Assembly (NCBI RefSeq): GCF_004758605.1
Contig: NZ_CP038510.1
Location: 232,501-296,500 of the forward strand
Length of the DNA stretch: 64,000 nt
Direction of reading: 5' to 3'
DNA from: Deinococcus metallilatus
GTDB taxonomy: Bacteria > Deinococcota > Deinococci > Deinococcales > Deinococcaceae
The notes under the pieces were generated by a model. That model made no database searches and had not been told where the DNA came from. It saw nothing but the letters and a program-made list of their open reading frames with translations. Below, one piece after another: positions 33,921 through 42,890 of this stretch. Every line of letters starts with the position of its first letter. Position 1 is the stretch's first letter. The position numbers and the translations under genes were made by a program.

Positions 33921-35642
33921 TCACTTCTTGACGATGTGGTAGTAGTACTCGTCCCCCTCGGCGCGGCCCGTGATCCACTTCTGCTGCACGCGGACGCGGG
34001 TGGGGCTGTACACCGGCAGGAGGCCCACATCGTCGAACACCACGCGGCCCAGTTGCTGGTAGAGGCTGGCGCGCTTGGCCGGGTTGGTCTCGACCAGCCC
34101 CTGCTCGATCATGCTGTCCACCTTGGGGTTCTTGTAGAGCGTGCGGGCGGCATAGAACCCGTCCGACCCCACCAGCGGCTGGAACATGTTGTGCGGATCG
34201 GCGTAGTCCACGCCCCACGCTCCCGCGTAGAGCGGCACCTTGTGGTCGAGGAACAGGGCGCTGAGCTGCGACCCCTGCACTTCCTTGATGTCCATCCGGA
34301 ACTTGGGATTGATGCTCTCCAGCCCGCGCTTCATGATGTCCAGCATCCGGATGTTGTCCGTTTTTCCGGCGCCCACCAGGGTGGTGAATTTGAACCCCTT
34401 GTCCCAGAGCTGACCGCCGAAGGCTTTCTTGAAGGCGGCAGTGGCCCTGGCCTTGTCGAACTTGTACTGCGGGTTGCTCTTGCTGTAGCCCAGCAGCCCC
34501 TGGACGTTCAGCGTGCTGGCGGGCACGGCGCGGCCTTGCAGCACTTCCTTGATGTACCCGGTGGAGTCAAAGGCGGAGGCGAAGCCGGTGCGGACATTCT
34601 TGTCCGTGAAGAAGTTGCTGGGGATGCCGTTGCCGTCGAGCTTGCCGCTGCCCGTCAGGTCGGACGGCGTGATCTTGTACGTGAAGAACATGCCGTAACT
34701 CATGCCGAGAGGCGGGTCGGTGTCCACCTTGATGTTCGGTGAGTCCTGGAGCTGGGGCAGCAGGGGGGCCGGAATCGCGTTGCGCTCGGCCATGTCCGCG
34801 TCGCCGGTCTTGAGGAGTTGGACGCGGGTGCTGTCGTCGTCCACGCTCTGCACGATCACCCGCGAGAACTTCGCCGGGGCCTGCCAGTACCGGTCGTTGC
34901 GCTTCAGGACGACCAGCTTGCCGGGGTCGTAGCGTTCAACCAGGAAGGGGGCGCTGGTGATCAGGCCGGTGCTGGCGAACTTGCTCTTGGCAACGTCCAT
35001 CCCCACGAAGTTCTGCCAGTCCTTGACCGTGCCGCTCCAGTCGCCCGCCCCCACCGCCGCCGCCTTCGAGACGATGCCGAAACTGGGAAAGGCGAGGATC
35101 GACACGAAGGGCGCGAAGGGCCGCTTGATCTTGAAGACGACGGTGTCGGGCGAGGTCGCCCTGACCGCACCGTCGATGGCCGCCCAGGGCGTCTTGGTGG
35201 TGACGATGTCCTCGGTCCCCAGCAGGGGCGAGGTCAGCAGCGAGCTGGGGCCGCTGGGGGCCGCGTAGACCAGCATCCGCTTGAAGGAGTACGCGACGTC
35301 GTCGGCGGTCAGGGGCGTGCCGTCACTGAACTTCAGGCCCTTTTTGAGCTTGATGGTGTAGGTCTTGCCGTCCTTGCTGATGCCGCCGTTCGCCTGAGTC
35401 GGCATCTGCGCCGCCAGCATCGGCTCGATGGCGGAGGCGTCCGTGTCCTTTTTGCGGAACAGCGTCTCCATCGTGTTGTTGAGAATCCAGGCGCAGCCCG
35501 CCGACCAGCAGTACGCCGGATCGAAGCCGGGGTCCCACCCGCCCGAGGTCACGCTGGTGAGGACGTCCGGTTTGCCCTGCTGCGCCAGAGCGCCGCTCAG
35601 GGCCGCCAGGGACAGGGTGGCGACGGTCAGACGTTTCAACAT
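33921..35642 (-). CDS. Peptide/oligosaccharide ABC importer binding protein (family 5)
   Basis: 573-residue extracellular solute-binding protein of the DppA/OppA family with a signal peptide ending near GALAQQG. Seen are AAQMPTQANGGISKDGKTYT then IKLKKGLKFSDGTPLTADDVAYSFKR, the family signature region, and a C-terminal LVETNPAKRASLYQQLGRV. Two cysteines, AYCWSAGCAW (near residue 45-52), may form a disulfide. It heads the operon that ends with GH35. No DppD/DppF ATPase genes are in the window. Confidence 0.93.
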   Translation of the reverse strand: MLKRLTVATLSLAALSGALAQQGKPDVLTSVTSGGWDPGFDPAYCWSAGCAWILNNTMETLFRKKDTDASAIEPMLAAQMPTQANGGISKDGKTYTIKLKKGLKFSDGTPLTADDVAYSFKRMLVYAAPSGPSSLLTSPLLGTEDIVTTKTPWAAIDGAVRATSPDTVVFKIKRPFAPFVSILAFPSFGIVSKAAAVGAGDWSGTVKDWQNFVGMDVAKSKFASTGLITSAPFLVERYDPGKLVVLKRNDRYWQAPAKFSRVIVQSVDDDSTRVQLLKTGDADMAERNAIPAPLLPQLQDSPNIKVDTDPPLGMSYGMFFTYKITPSDLTGSGKLDGNGIPSNFFTDKNVRTGFASAFDSTGYIKEVLQGRAVPASTLNVQGLLGYSKSNPQYKFDKARATAAFKKAFGGQLWDKGFKFTTLVGAGKTDNIRMLDIMKRGLESINPKFRMDIKEVQGSQLSALFLDHKVPLYAGAWGVDYADPHNMFQPLVGSDGFYAARTLYKNPKVDSMIEQGLVETNPAKRASLYQQLGRVVFDDVGLLPVYSPTRVRVQQKWITGRAEGDEYYYHIVKK

Positions 35643-35708
35643 AAAAGGCCTCCCTCAGCGCGACGGGGCGCTGCCGAACACGGTTTCTCCGAGCTGCTGT
35701 TGGAAACC

Positions 35709-35737
35709 ACGGTAGAGGTTCTCTGTGCGGCGCTCAA
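35709..35737 (-). promoter_or_regulatory. Candidate promoter of the oligosaccharide importer operon
   Basis: On the minus strand TTGAGC (complement of 35732-35737), 17 bp, TACCGT (complement of 35709-35714), 66 bp before the binding-protein start. The rest of 35643-35997 is non-coding and I see no other clear signal in it. Confidence 0.4.
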
Positions 35738-35997
35738 GACTCAGGCGGCACAACTTGGTTGTTTCTTCAGGATTCGGTCAAAACAGGAGCAGTTCACTCC
35801 CGGGGAAGCAGTGACGGCACGACTGCGGCTCAGTCCCGACTCAGGCATCTCCCCGAGTCAACTTGTCAAAGCCGCCGGGGGAGAGGAAGCCTTGCCCCGG
35901 TCGTCACCGCTGGCTACCGGCGCGGGCTGCTGTCGTTGGTTGATTCCGCCGAATCCGACCATTACCGCCCGCCGTTTTGAACTGGAAACGGTTCTGA

Positions 35998-36463
35998 TTG
36001 CTAGCAATCTCGCCTTCATCCAGACCTGGCCCTACCCGCTGGTGTACCTGCCGCTGGTGGTGATCTACGCGGTGTTCAGCATCGCGTTCAGCACCTGGAA
36101 GCTGCAAAGCTACTTCTCGACCATTCCCACCGAGCTGAAGGAAGCCGCCTGGATTGACGGCTGCACCCGCCTGACCAGCTTCACCCGGGTGTTTCTCCCG
36201 CTGGCGCTGCCCGGCAGCGCCATTGCCGCGGGCTTCAACTTCATCTACTGCTGGAAGAGTTCGTGCTGGCCTACCTGATCCTGCGCCGCTCCGAGCAGGC
36301 CACCGTGACCATGCAGGTGTGCGGCCTGGTGGGCGGGCGCTACACCGTGGAGTGGGAGCAGGTGATGGCCGCCGCCCTGGTGGCGACCGGGCCGATGCTG
36401 CTGCTGTTCGTGTTCGCGCAGCGCCAGATCATCAGTGGCCCGGCGATGGGCAGCGGGAAGTGA
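35998..36463 (+). pseudogene. C-terminal remnant of a CUT1 sugar ABC permease, frameshifted
   Basis: The reading frame NLAFIQTWPYPLVYLPLVV continues through a standard EAA loop, ELKEAAWIDGCTRLTSFTRVFLPLALP, as far as FIYCWK at about 36255. The protein then resumes in another frame as FVLAYLILRRSEQ and ends QRQIISGPAMGSGK. The N-terminal half is missing: the sequence before 35998 is unrelated. It looks like a decayed fragment of a MalG-type permease, unlike the intact one at 20668. Confidence 0.8.
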
Positions 36464-36564
36464 ACGCGGGCGCGGTGGCCCCGCCAGGCCGGGCGGGGGC
36501 GTCTGTCTGGCCCCTGCCCGGCCTGGCGGCCCCGAAGTTTGAGGAGCAGACGCCCGGAGCACCT

Positions 36565-36671
36565 ATCCTGCGCGGGCTGATCGGCACCACCCGGCTCTTG
36601 CGCCCCTTGCCCGACTGCACCACCAGTTGCGGCTCGTCGTCCCCGGTCTCCACGTCCGGCCAGCACTGGCT
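36565..36671 (-). pseudogene. Scrap of a tyrosine recombinase/integrase
   Basis: The minus strand encodes CWPDVETGDDEPQLVV and SGKGRKSRVVPIS, the strand pair just after the first catalytic Arg region in XerC/D-like and phage integrases (commonly WxDVD..., GKGxKxRxVPL). No catalytic Arg, His or Tyr region remains. The surrounding stretch 36464-36868 has no intact gene and nothing else I could identify. Confidence 0.5.
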
Positions 36672-36868
36672 GGGAAGAGAAGGTCAGGAGGGTTCATCAA
36701 GGTGGCCCCCGGCGTTGCGGCGAAAGAGTTGAGTGTTCTGGGGTGTAGGCCGACGGAGGAGGAGGATCTGTCCCTGGCGGTGACTGAGCTGCTGACGCCG
36801 GACCTCCGGGTGAGCCGCAGCACGTCCGCATCCGGAAAGGTCCCGCCCACCTGAATGTCTGCTCCCCC

Positions 36869-37186
36869 TCAGAGGCCGAGTCTGGCCCGGTACTGCGGCT
36901 GAACGAGATCGTGATACTCGGGATGCCTGCGAATGTACGCCGCGACGAAGGGGCACATCGGAATGACTTGCAGGCCTCTCGCCCTGACCTCCTCCAGCGC
37001 GTCATGCACCAGGCGGTTCCCTACCCCCTGCCCCTCCAGGGCCGCAGGGACCTCGGTGTGCGTGAACATCAGGGCGTTCCCCACCGGGCGGTAGGCGGCG
37101 ATGGCGAGCTGCTCCCCCACGCGCGCCTCGAAGCGGCCTGCCTGGGGGTTGTCCTGAACGGTGATGGAAGAGTGTTCCTGGGTCAT
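36869..37186 (-). CDS. Small GNAT-fold N-acetyltransferase (YjdJ-like)
   Basis: 105 residues matching the short GNAT family with FEARVGEQLAIAAYRPVGN, FTHTEVPAALEGQGVGNRLV (acetyl-CoA loop, GQGVG) and MCPFVAAYIRRHPEYHDLV. Human GTLF3B and bacterial YidJ/YjdJ proteins share this pattern. Targets are usually unknown. It is the last gene of the MarR-led detoxification operon, 35 bp after the FMN reductase. Confidence 0.88.
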   Translation of the reverse strand: MTQEHSSITVQDNPQAGRFEARVGEQLAIAAYRPVGNALMFTHTEVPAALEGQGVGNRLVHDALEEVRARGLQVIPMCPFVAAYIRRHPEYHDLVQPQYRARLGL

Positions 37187-37221
37187 AGCGCCTCCATTTC
37201 GGGGAAAGGGGGTTCAGCGGC

Positions 37222-37806
37222 TCAATCGCGCAGGCGGAGCGTCCACGCCTCCAGTGCGAGCAGGAACTGCTTCAGGAAGGTGCGGGTCCCCTCGTCGGTC
37301 AGCCGCCCCGCCTCGTCGAACTTCTCGGTGGCGCGGCCCAGCAGGAACTCCGGTTGCAGCATCGCCGGGGTCTGGGTGAACACGAACGATTGCCGCAGGG
37401 CACTCTGGGCACGGGCTGTGCCAGTCATACCGGGACTCGCGCCCAGGATGCCCGCCGGTTTTCCTGCCAACACGGCGCCGCGTGGTGGGCGGGAGGCCCA
37501 GTCAATCGCATTCTTCAGGACACCGGGCACGCTGTGGTTGTACTCGGGCGTGGCGATCAGCAGGGCGTCGGCTTCCCGGATGGCGTCCTTCAGCGCCCGC
37601 ACCGCCTCGGGGTCCCCTGCGGCCTCGACATCGGCGTTGTAGAGCGGCACATCACCCAGGCGGTCGAAGATGCGGATATCCAGGCTTTCGGGGGCAACCT
37701 CCTGTGCCGCACGGAGCAGCGCCCGGTTGTACGAGCCGCGGCGCAGGCTGCCCGCGATGGCACAGACCACCAGGCGGGGGGTATCGGAGGGGGAGGGTTG
37801 GCTCAT
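37222..37806 (-). CDS. NAD(P)H-dependent FMN reductase (quinone reductase type)
   Basis: 194-residue flavodoxin-fold enzyme: AIAGSLRRGSYNRALLRAA (phosphate-binding loop for FMN) and IATPEYNHSVPGVLKNAIDW, both diagnostic of the ChrR/YieF/AzoR-like group. Such enzymes reduce quinones by two electrons and avoid semiquinone radicals. Membership in an operon with ring-cleaving dioxygenases and a MarR regulator supports a quinone substrate. Confidence 0.92.
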   Translation of the reverse strand: MSQPSPSDTPRLVVCAIAGSLRRGSYNRALLRAAQEVAPESLDIRIFDRLGDVPLYNADVEAAGDPEAVRALKDAIREADALLIATPEYNHSVPGVLKNAIDWASRPPRGAVLAGKPAGILGASPGMTGTARAQSALRQSFVFTQTPAMLQPEFLLGRATEKFDEAGRLTDEGTRTFLKQFLLALEAWTLRLRD

Positions 37807-37893
37807 GGCAGCTCCTTGTGTGTCTCAGGCAGGGCGAGGGAGGCGTGCCCCAGGACAACCGCAGCAACAGAATCACCGGGCATGAACTCCGGT

Positions 37894-39483
37894 TCACTCC
37901 GGCCAGGACCGCACCGCGAGGCGCTGGGCCTGTTCCCGCAGCCACCCGGCGGCCACCGCGAGGTCCTGGGCGGTGAGTTCGTGCCCCGCCTCCAGCCGCT
38001 CTTCCTGAACATCGCCGTGCATCCGGCGTAGATAGGGGGTCACGGGTTCCGCCAGGGGCAGGAAGGGATCACGCTGGCCGTGCAGGACCAGCACCGGCAG
38101 GCCGCCCAGGTCAGTCTGCGGCGGGGCCTCGAAGGGCATCACCGGGCGCAGCAGCACCGCCCCGGCGAACGCGGCAGGCCAGCGTACGAGACTCGCCAGC
38201 GCGATGTTCGCCCCGTTCGAGTAACCCAGGGCGATCACCTGCCCCGGATCGAGGTCGTAGAGGGCCGCCGCGTCCCGCACGAACTGCGCCAGCGCGTCGG
38301 CCTCCTCCGCGAGGTGCGCCTGGTCATAGCGGGCAGCGCTGAAGCGGCGGAAGAAGCGGGGCGAGCCTTCCTCCAGCGAGCGGCCCCGCACGCTCAGCAG
38401 GTTCGCTTCGGGGGCGAGTTGCCGTCCCAGCGCGAGCAGGGAAGTCTCGTTGCCGCCGGTGCCGTGCAGCAGCAGCAGGGTCAGGCCAGTGGTGCCGGGT
38501 TGAAAGCGGTGAATCCAGTCCAGATCACGGGCCGGGAGACGGGCCTCGCCGGGGAGGGCGATGCGGGGTAGTGTCACCTCGATGTCCTGCCGCTGCGCTT
38601 CCAGTTCGGGGGGCAGCACCAGCTTCTCCCCGAGGTGCGCGGCGTCCTCGTCCAGCGTGAAGCCGGGGCCGTCCGTCGCCACCTCGATCAGGCTGCCGCC
38701 CGGTTCGCGGAAGTAGATGCTCTGGAAGTAGCCGTGCTCGCGCACCTCGGATACCTCCAGGCCTTCTTCTTTCACCGCCTTCAGAATCGCCCGTTCGCTC
38801 TCGGGACTCGCCGTGCGGAAGGCGACGTGGTGCAGCGTCCCGACGCCGCCCGCCGAGGGCCAGAAGCCGGAGGTATCCCGCACGTACACGGTGTGGCCCA
38901 GCGGTGCCGCCGCGCGGTACGTCGAGAGGCCGCCTTGCTCGCCCACCCGCCGGAACCCCAGGTGCCGTTCCAGCACCGCGCCCGTGCCCTGGGGGTCTTC
39001 CGTCCAGAAGACGACATGGTGTATCCCACGAACCTGCATCGCGGCGGGGACGGTGGAGCCGTTCCAGGGCCGCCCGGCGGGCGCGTCCGGCACGCCGACC
39101 AGGACGATGGGCAACCCGTCAGGGTCTTCCAGCGTGAGGCGGCTGGTGTCGCCGTCACGGGTCGGCCCGCTGAACGTCACGCCCCGGCTGAGGAAGTGCT
39201 GCACCCAGTCCCCGAGGCTCTCCAGAGGCACCGTCAGGCCGATCTCGCTGGCCTGCCCGGAGCCGCGCCGTCCCCGGGCGGTGTCCGGCCAGGCGAAGAA
39301 AGACAGCAGCGTGCCGGGCGTGCCCGCCGCATCCCCATAGAACAGGTGCAGGGTGGTGGGGTCGTTGTGGCTGACCGTGCGCCCCACCAGCCGCAGGCCC
39401 AGCAGGTCCGCGTAGAAATCCACGTTCGCCTGCGCGTCGCCGGTGATGCCGGTGGTGTGGTGAATCCCGTTGGTCATCTTCAT
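37894..39483 (-). CDS. Fused ring-cleaving dioxygenase and alpha/beta hydrolase (MhqO-MhqD fusion)
   Basis: 529 residues in two parts. Residues 1 to about 310 are a vicinal-oxygen-chelate dioxygenase: GIHHTTGITGDAQANVDFYADLLGLRLV, GIHHVVFWTEDP, GTLHHVAFRT and SLIEVATDGPGF, with His, His and Glu metal ligands (segments shortened to GIHHTTGITGDAQANVDF in writing). Residues about 311-529 are a phospholipase/carboxylesterase: LLLHGTGGNETSLL (oxyanion loop), GYSNGANIAL (nucleophile Ser), LHGQRDPFLPL (Asp) and AGHELTAQDL (His). In Bacillus subtilis MhqO and MhqD are separate proteins of one hydroquinone-induced operon. Fusion would couple ring opening to ester or product hydrolysis. No frameshift joins them; the frame is continuous. 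Confidence 0.93.
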   Translation of the reverse strand: MKMTNGIHHTTGITGDAQANVDFYADLLGLRLVGRTVSHNDPTTLHLFYGDAAGTPGTLLSFFAWPDTARGRRGSGQASEIGLTVPLESLGDWVQHFLSRGVTFSGPTRDGDTSRLTLEDPDGLPIVLVGVPDAPAGRPWNGSTVPAAMQVRGIHHVVFWTEDPQGTGAVLERHLGFRRVGEQGGLSTYRAAAPLGHTVYVRDTSGFWPSAGGVGTLHHVAFRTASPESERAILKAVKEEGLEVSEVREHGYFQSIYFREPGGSLIEVATDGPGFTLDEDAAHLGEKLVLPPELEAQRQDIEVTLPRIALPGEARLPARDLDWIHRFQPGTTGLTLLLLHGTGGNETSLLALGRQLAPEANLLSVRGRSLEEGSPRFFRRFSAARYDQAHLAEEADALAQFVRDAAALYDLDPGQVIALGYSNGANIALASLVRWPAAFAGAVLLRPVMPFEAPPQTDLGGLPVLVLHGQRDPFLPLAEPVTPYLRRMHGDVQEERLEAGHELTAQDLAVAAGWLREQAQRLAVRSWPE

Positions 39484-39517
39484 CCTTCTGTCGCTGGGTT
39501 GCGGGGATGGATACGGC

Positions 39518-40372
39518 TCAGCCGGTGAACTCGCTGCTCGCCCCGGCGTCCACGGCGAAGGTGGCCCCGCTGATGTGTTTCGCCTCGTCCGAGGCTAGGA
39601 AGACCACCATCGGGGCTATGTCTTCGGGTGGCAGCCAGGGCAGCCCCAGCGGGGAGTGTTCGGCCCGCACCCGCGCGACCTCTTGCACGCTCGGCGGCTG
39701 GGAGGTGGGGGGTCTATAGTCCTCGTAGGCTTCGGTCAGCCGCGTCTCGTTGCAGGTCATGTCGGTGGAGATCAGCCCCGGCACCAGGGCATTCACCGTG
39801 ATGTGGTGCTGGCCCAGGTCCATCGCCGCCGACTTCATGAAGCCGATGATGCCCCATTTGGAAGCCGCGTAGCTGCTACCGTGCCGCAGGCCCTTCTTGC
39901 CCTGGCCCGAGGCCGTCACGATGATCCGCCCGTACCCGCGCTCGGCCATCAGGGGGGCAAAGGCCCGCACCGTGTTGGCCGTCCCGGTCAGGTTGGTGTC
40001 GATCACGTCGTTCCACTGTGCGTCGTTCATTTCCAACAACGGCGCGAACACCTGAATGCCCGCATTGGCGACCAGGATATCCAGGTGGCCCAGGTCGTTC
40101 CTGACCCGCTCGGCCACGCCCCGCAGGGCGGCCAGGTCACGGATGTCCACCTGAATGCCGATGAAGCGGCTCCCGGCTTCCCGTACCAGGCGGCCCGTCT
40201 CTTCCAGATCGGCGGGAGTCGCCGGGGGATAGGCGGTGGTCTTGCTGACCTGTCCCGCCTGGTCGAGGCCCACGACGACCGCACCCTCACGGGCGAAGGC
40301 GACGGCGATGGCCCGGCCAATGCCACGGGCGGCCCCGGTCACGACGGCGGTCTTGTCGGCCAAACGCTGCAT
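39518..40372 (-). CDS. SDR oxidoreductase with mycofactocin-coupled-type insertion
   Basis: 284-residue short-chain dehydrogenase: VTGAARGIGRAIAVAFAREGA, VANAGIQ, catalytic Ser in VTASGQGKKG and YAASKWGI. After the second strand it carries an insertion (YPPATPADLEETGRLVREAG) like that of mycofactocin-coupled and carveol-type dehydrogenases, which hold NAD non-exchangeably. No mycofactocin genes are in the window. In this operon it may reduce or oxidise a quinol-derived alcohol; substrate unknown. Confidence 0.88.
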   Translation of the reverse strand: MQRLADKTAVVTGAARGIGRAIAVAFAREGAVVVGLDQAGQVSKTTAYPPATPADLEETGRLVREAGSRFIGIQVDIRDLAALRGVAERVRNDLGHLDILVANAGIQVFAPLLEMNDAQWNDVIDTNLTGTANTVRAFAPLMAERGYGRIIVTASGQGKKGLRHGSSYAASKWGIIGFMKSAAMDLGQHHITVNALVPGLISTDMTCNETRLTEAYEDYRPPTSQPPSVQEVARVRAEHSPLGLPWLPPEDIAPMVVFLASDEAKHISGATFAVDAGASSEFTG

Positions 40373-40417
40373 AGTTTCTCCTCCGGAAGGACAGACGGCT
40401 GGGCGCCCCCCTCAGTT

Positions 40418-41386
40418 TCAGTCCAGGGGCTTGAGGCCCGCCAGGATCTGCGCGCGGCGCGGCTCCAGAAAGGGCGGCAGGATGGTCTTCTCGCCCAGCG
40501 TCGCCATGTCCTCGTCCACGCCGAAGCCGGGGCCGTCCGTGGCGATCTCGAACAGCACGCCGTTCGGCTCACGGAAGTACAGGCTGCGGAAGTAGTGACG
40601 GTCCACTTCACCGCTGCTGCGAATCCCAAACTGGTTCAGGCGCTCGTTCCAGGCGTGGTACTGCTCGTCGTTCGGCGTCCGGAAGGCGACGTGATGCACG
40701 CCGCCCGCGCCGGGATGGGCCGGGGGCAGGTCGGGTCGCACCGCCACATGCAGTTCGGCGTGGGGACCACCTTCGCCCATCTCGTAGACGTGGACCGTGT
40801 GCGCGGGGCTTTCCGGGTCGGGGTACTCACGCACCGGGCGCAGGTTCATCACCTTTTGCAGCACCAGATCGGTGGTCCGCAGGTTCGGCACGGTCATGGT
40901 GATCGGGCCGAGGCCGCGAAGCTGGTGCTCGGCGGGCACCGGGCTCTGCTCCCAGGGCGTCGGCGCGTCGCCCGCCCCGCCGTCCGTGACCAGGCTGAGG
41001 CGCTGCCCCTCCGGGTCCTCGAAATCCAGATACAGCCGCCCGTCCCGCTCCGTGAGGTCGCCGTGCCGGATGCCCAGCTTCCCGAAGCGGTCCTGCCAGT
41101 AGCGCAGGCTCTGGTCGTCCTTCACGCGCAGGGCCGTGCGGGTGACGGTGTGATTGCCCCGGCGCTCACGTTCCACCGGCCAATCGAAGAAGGTGAGGTC
41201 CGTTCCCGGCGTCGCCACCTTGTCCGCATAGAAGAGGTGATAGGCGCTGGTGTCGTCCTGGTTCACGCTGCGCTTCACCAGCCGCATCCCCAGGTCCTGC
41301 GTGTAGAAGCGCTTGTTCTCGCGGATGTTCGCGGACACGGCGGTCAGGTGATGGATGCCGCTGAAGTGCAGGTCACTCTTGGTCAT
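40418..41386 (-). CDS. Ring-cleaving dioxygenase, VOC superfamily (MhqA/MhqO type)
   Basis: 322 residues made of two VOC halves: [63 protein letters not shown] and [14 protein letters not shown]. His of IHH, His of VHH and Glu of FEIA are the expected iron ligands. It probably opens hydroquinone or catechol rings. It is about half identical by eye to the next gene upstream, 2 bp away, so the two arose by duplication. Confidence 0.92.
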   Translation of the reverse strand: MTKSDLHFSGIHHLTAVSANIRENKRFYTQDLGMRLVKRSVNQDDTSAYHLFYADKVATPGTDLTFFDWPVERERRGNHTVTRTALRVKDDQSLRYWQDRFGKLGIRHGDLTERDGRLYLDFEDPEGQRLSLVTDGGAGDAPTPWEQSPVPAEHQLRGLGPITMTVPNLRTTDLVLQKVMNLRPVREYPDPESPAHTVHVYEMGEGGPHAELHVAVRPDLPPAHPGAGGVHHVAFRTPNDEQYHAWNERLNQFGIRSSGEVDRHYFRSLYFREPNGVLFEIATDGPGFGVDEDMATLGEKTILPPFLEPRRAQILAGLKPLD

Positions 41387-41388
41387 GG

Positions 41389-42363
41389 TCAGGCTCCTTG
41401 CAGGGAAAGGGGGCGGAGGTGGGCTTCGATGGCCGCGCGGCGCGGTTCGAGGAAGGGCGGCAGGGCCAGGCGCTCGCCCAGCGTTTCCAGGGCTTCGTCG
41501 GTGGTGAAGCCGGGGCCGTCGGTGGCGAGTTCGATCACCAGGCCGTTCGGGTCGCGGATGTAGACCGATTGGAAGTAGTGGCGGTTCACCTGCCCGCTGT
41601 TCGGGTAGCCCGCTTCCTCCAGGTGCGCGAGCCAGCCACGCAGTTCCGCCTCGTCCCGCACGCGCAGCGCGACGTGGTGGACGCCTCCCGCGCCCGGGCG
41701 GTGCCGGGGCAGGTCGTCCCGCCCGGTGACGTGCAGCTCGGCGTGTGGGCCGCCCTCCCCCATCTGGAAGACGTGGGTGGTAAACGCTTCCGTGGGATAC
41801 GTCCGCACCTCCCGCAGGTTCAGGCCGCGCTCGAAAAAGGCGCGGGTGGGCGCGAGGTCCGCCACCGTGAAGCCGCTGTACCCCAGGCCCTGGATTTGGA
41901 AGGCGGCGGGAATGTCCGTCAGCGGGTTGATCACACCGCGCGGTCCCTCGCCCCCGTCGTCGATCAGGGAGAGGCGGGTGCCGTCGGAATCCTCGAAGTC
42001 CAGGTGCAGGCGGCTGTCACGGGTGACGATGCCGCCGTGCGGCACACCTTCACGGGTCAGGCGCCCGGCCCAGAACGCCAACGCTTCCCGGCCCGTCACG
42101 CGGAAGGTGGTGCGGGTGATGCTGTCATTGCCCCGGTGTTCCCGCGCCGCGCGGGGAAAGTCGAAGAAGGTCATGTCGCTGCCCGCACTGCCCGCCCCGT
42201 CCGCGTAGAACAGGTGGTACATCTGCGGGTCGTCCTGGTTGACGGTCTTCTTCACCAGCCGCAGACCCAGCACCTGGGTGTAAAAGGCGTGGTTCCGCTC
42301 GGCCCGTGCCGTGAGCGCGCTGACGTGGTGAATGCCACTGAAGTGCAGAGAGGATGTGGTCAT
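41389..42363 (-). CDS. Ring-cleaving dioxygenase, VOC superfamily (MhqA/MhqO type)
   Basis: 324 residues with the same two-half layout: [60 protein letters not shown] and [14 protein letters not shown]. All three metal ligands are present. The ATG at 42363 overlaps the MarR stop (ATGA). It is the first enzyme of the operon, so it is the gene most directly controlled by MarR. Confidence 0.92.
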   Translation of the reverse strand: MTTSSLHFSGIHHVSALTARAERNHAFYTQVLGLRLVKKTVNQDDPQMYHLFYADGAGSAGSDMTFFDFPRAAREHRGNDSITRTTFRVTGREALAFWAGRLTREGVPHGGIVTRDSRLHLDFEDSDGTRLSLIDDGGEGPRGVINPLTDIPAAFQIQGLGYSGFTVADLAPTRAFFERGLNLREVRTYPTEAFTTHVFQMGEGGPHAELHVTGRDDLPRHRPGAGGVHHVALRVRDEAELRGWLAHLEEAGYPNSGQVNRHYFQSVYIRDPNGLVIELATDGPGFTTDEALETLGERLALPPFLEPRRAAIEAHLRPLSLQGA

Positions 42364-42815
42364 GAAGGCTTCTCCTGTAGGGACGACTGGAGCTTGTCCC
42401 AGATCGCGGCGAGGGTGGCTTGCTCCTCGGGCGTGAGCTGGTCCAGGAACAGGGCGCGCACGGCCTGGAGGTGCTTGACGTGGACCCGCTTCAGCAGGCG
42501 GCGGCCCTCCGGCGTCAGGACGGCCTCGAACCCCCGGCCATCGGTCGCGCAGCGGCGGCGTTCGAGCAGGCCGCCCTGCTGGAGCCGGTCCACCAGCCGG
42601 GTCAGTCCGCCTCCCGAGAAGCGCAGGCTGCGGGCCAGGTCGGTCATCCGCACGCCCGCTTCCCCCGCGTCTTCCAGGGACAGCAGCAGCTCGTAGGCGG
42701 GCAGGCTCAGGTCGAACTCGCGGGCGAGGTCCGTGTCCAGGGTCTTCCAGAGGGTGTCGTGGGTATGCAGAAAGCCGCGCCAGGCGCGCAGTTCAGTGCT
42801 GGAAAGCTGGGGCAT
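42360..42815 (-). CDS. MarR-family repressor of the quinone/catechol operon (MhqR-like)
   Basis: 151-residue winged-helix regulator: LSLPAYELLLSLEDAGEAGV, MTDLARSLRFSGGGLTRLVDRL (recognition helix) and RRRCATDGRGFEAVLTPEGR (wing). ATG 42815 follows GAGGAGG; a longer frame to 42890 runs across the promoter and palindrome and is rejected. In B. subtilis MhqR represses mhqA and mhqNOD and senses quinones. Here the palindrome at 42875-42890 lies over its own promoter, so it should be autoregulated. Confidence 0.93.
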   Translation of the reverse strand: MPQLSSTELRAWRGFLHTHDTLWKTLDTDLAREFDLSLPAYELLLSLEDAGEAGVRMTDLARSLRFSGGGLTRLVDRLQQGGLLERRRCATDGRGFEAVLTPEGRRLLKRVHVKHLQAVRALFLDQLTPEEQATLAAIWDKLQSSLQEKPS

Positions 42816-42861
42816 CGGTCCTCCTCGGGCGGCGGGCCACCGCCACCACTTCATTGGGTTC

Positions 42862-42890
42862 ATCTTACATCTATTTGCTTTGCAAAGCAA
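42862..42890 (-). promoter_or_regulatory. MarR operon promoter with 16-bp palindromic operator
   Basis: TTGCTTTGCAAAGCAA (42875-42890) is a perfect palindrome. On the minus strand its first six bases TTGCTT form the -35, 17 bp later TAAGAT (complement of 42862-42867) forms the -10. A repressor on the palindrome would cover the -35 and spacer. Confidence 0.78.

Noticed and set aside
36464..36868. Gene between the permease remnant and the GNAT gene
   Set aside because: Several overlapping short frames on both strands, none with a start plus ribosome binding site or a domain beyond the short integrase-like scrap.
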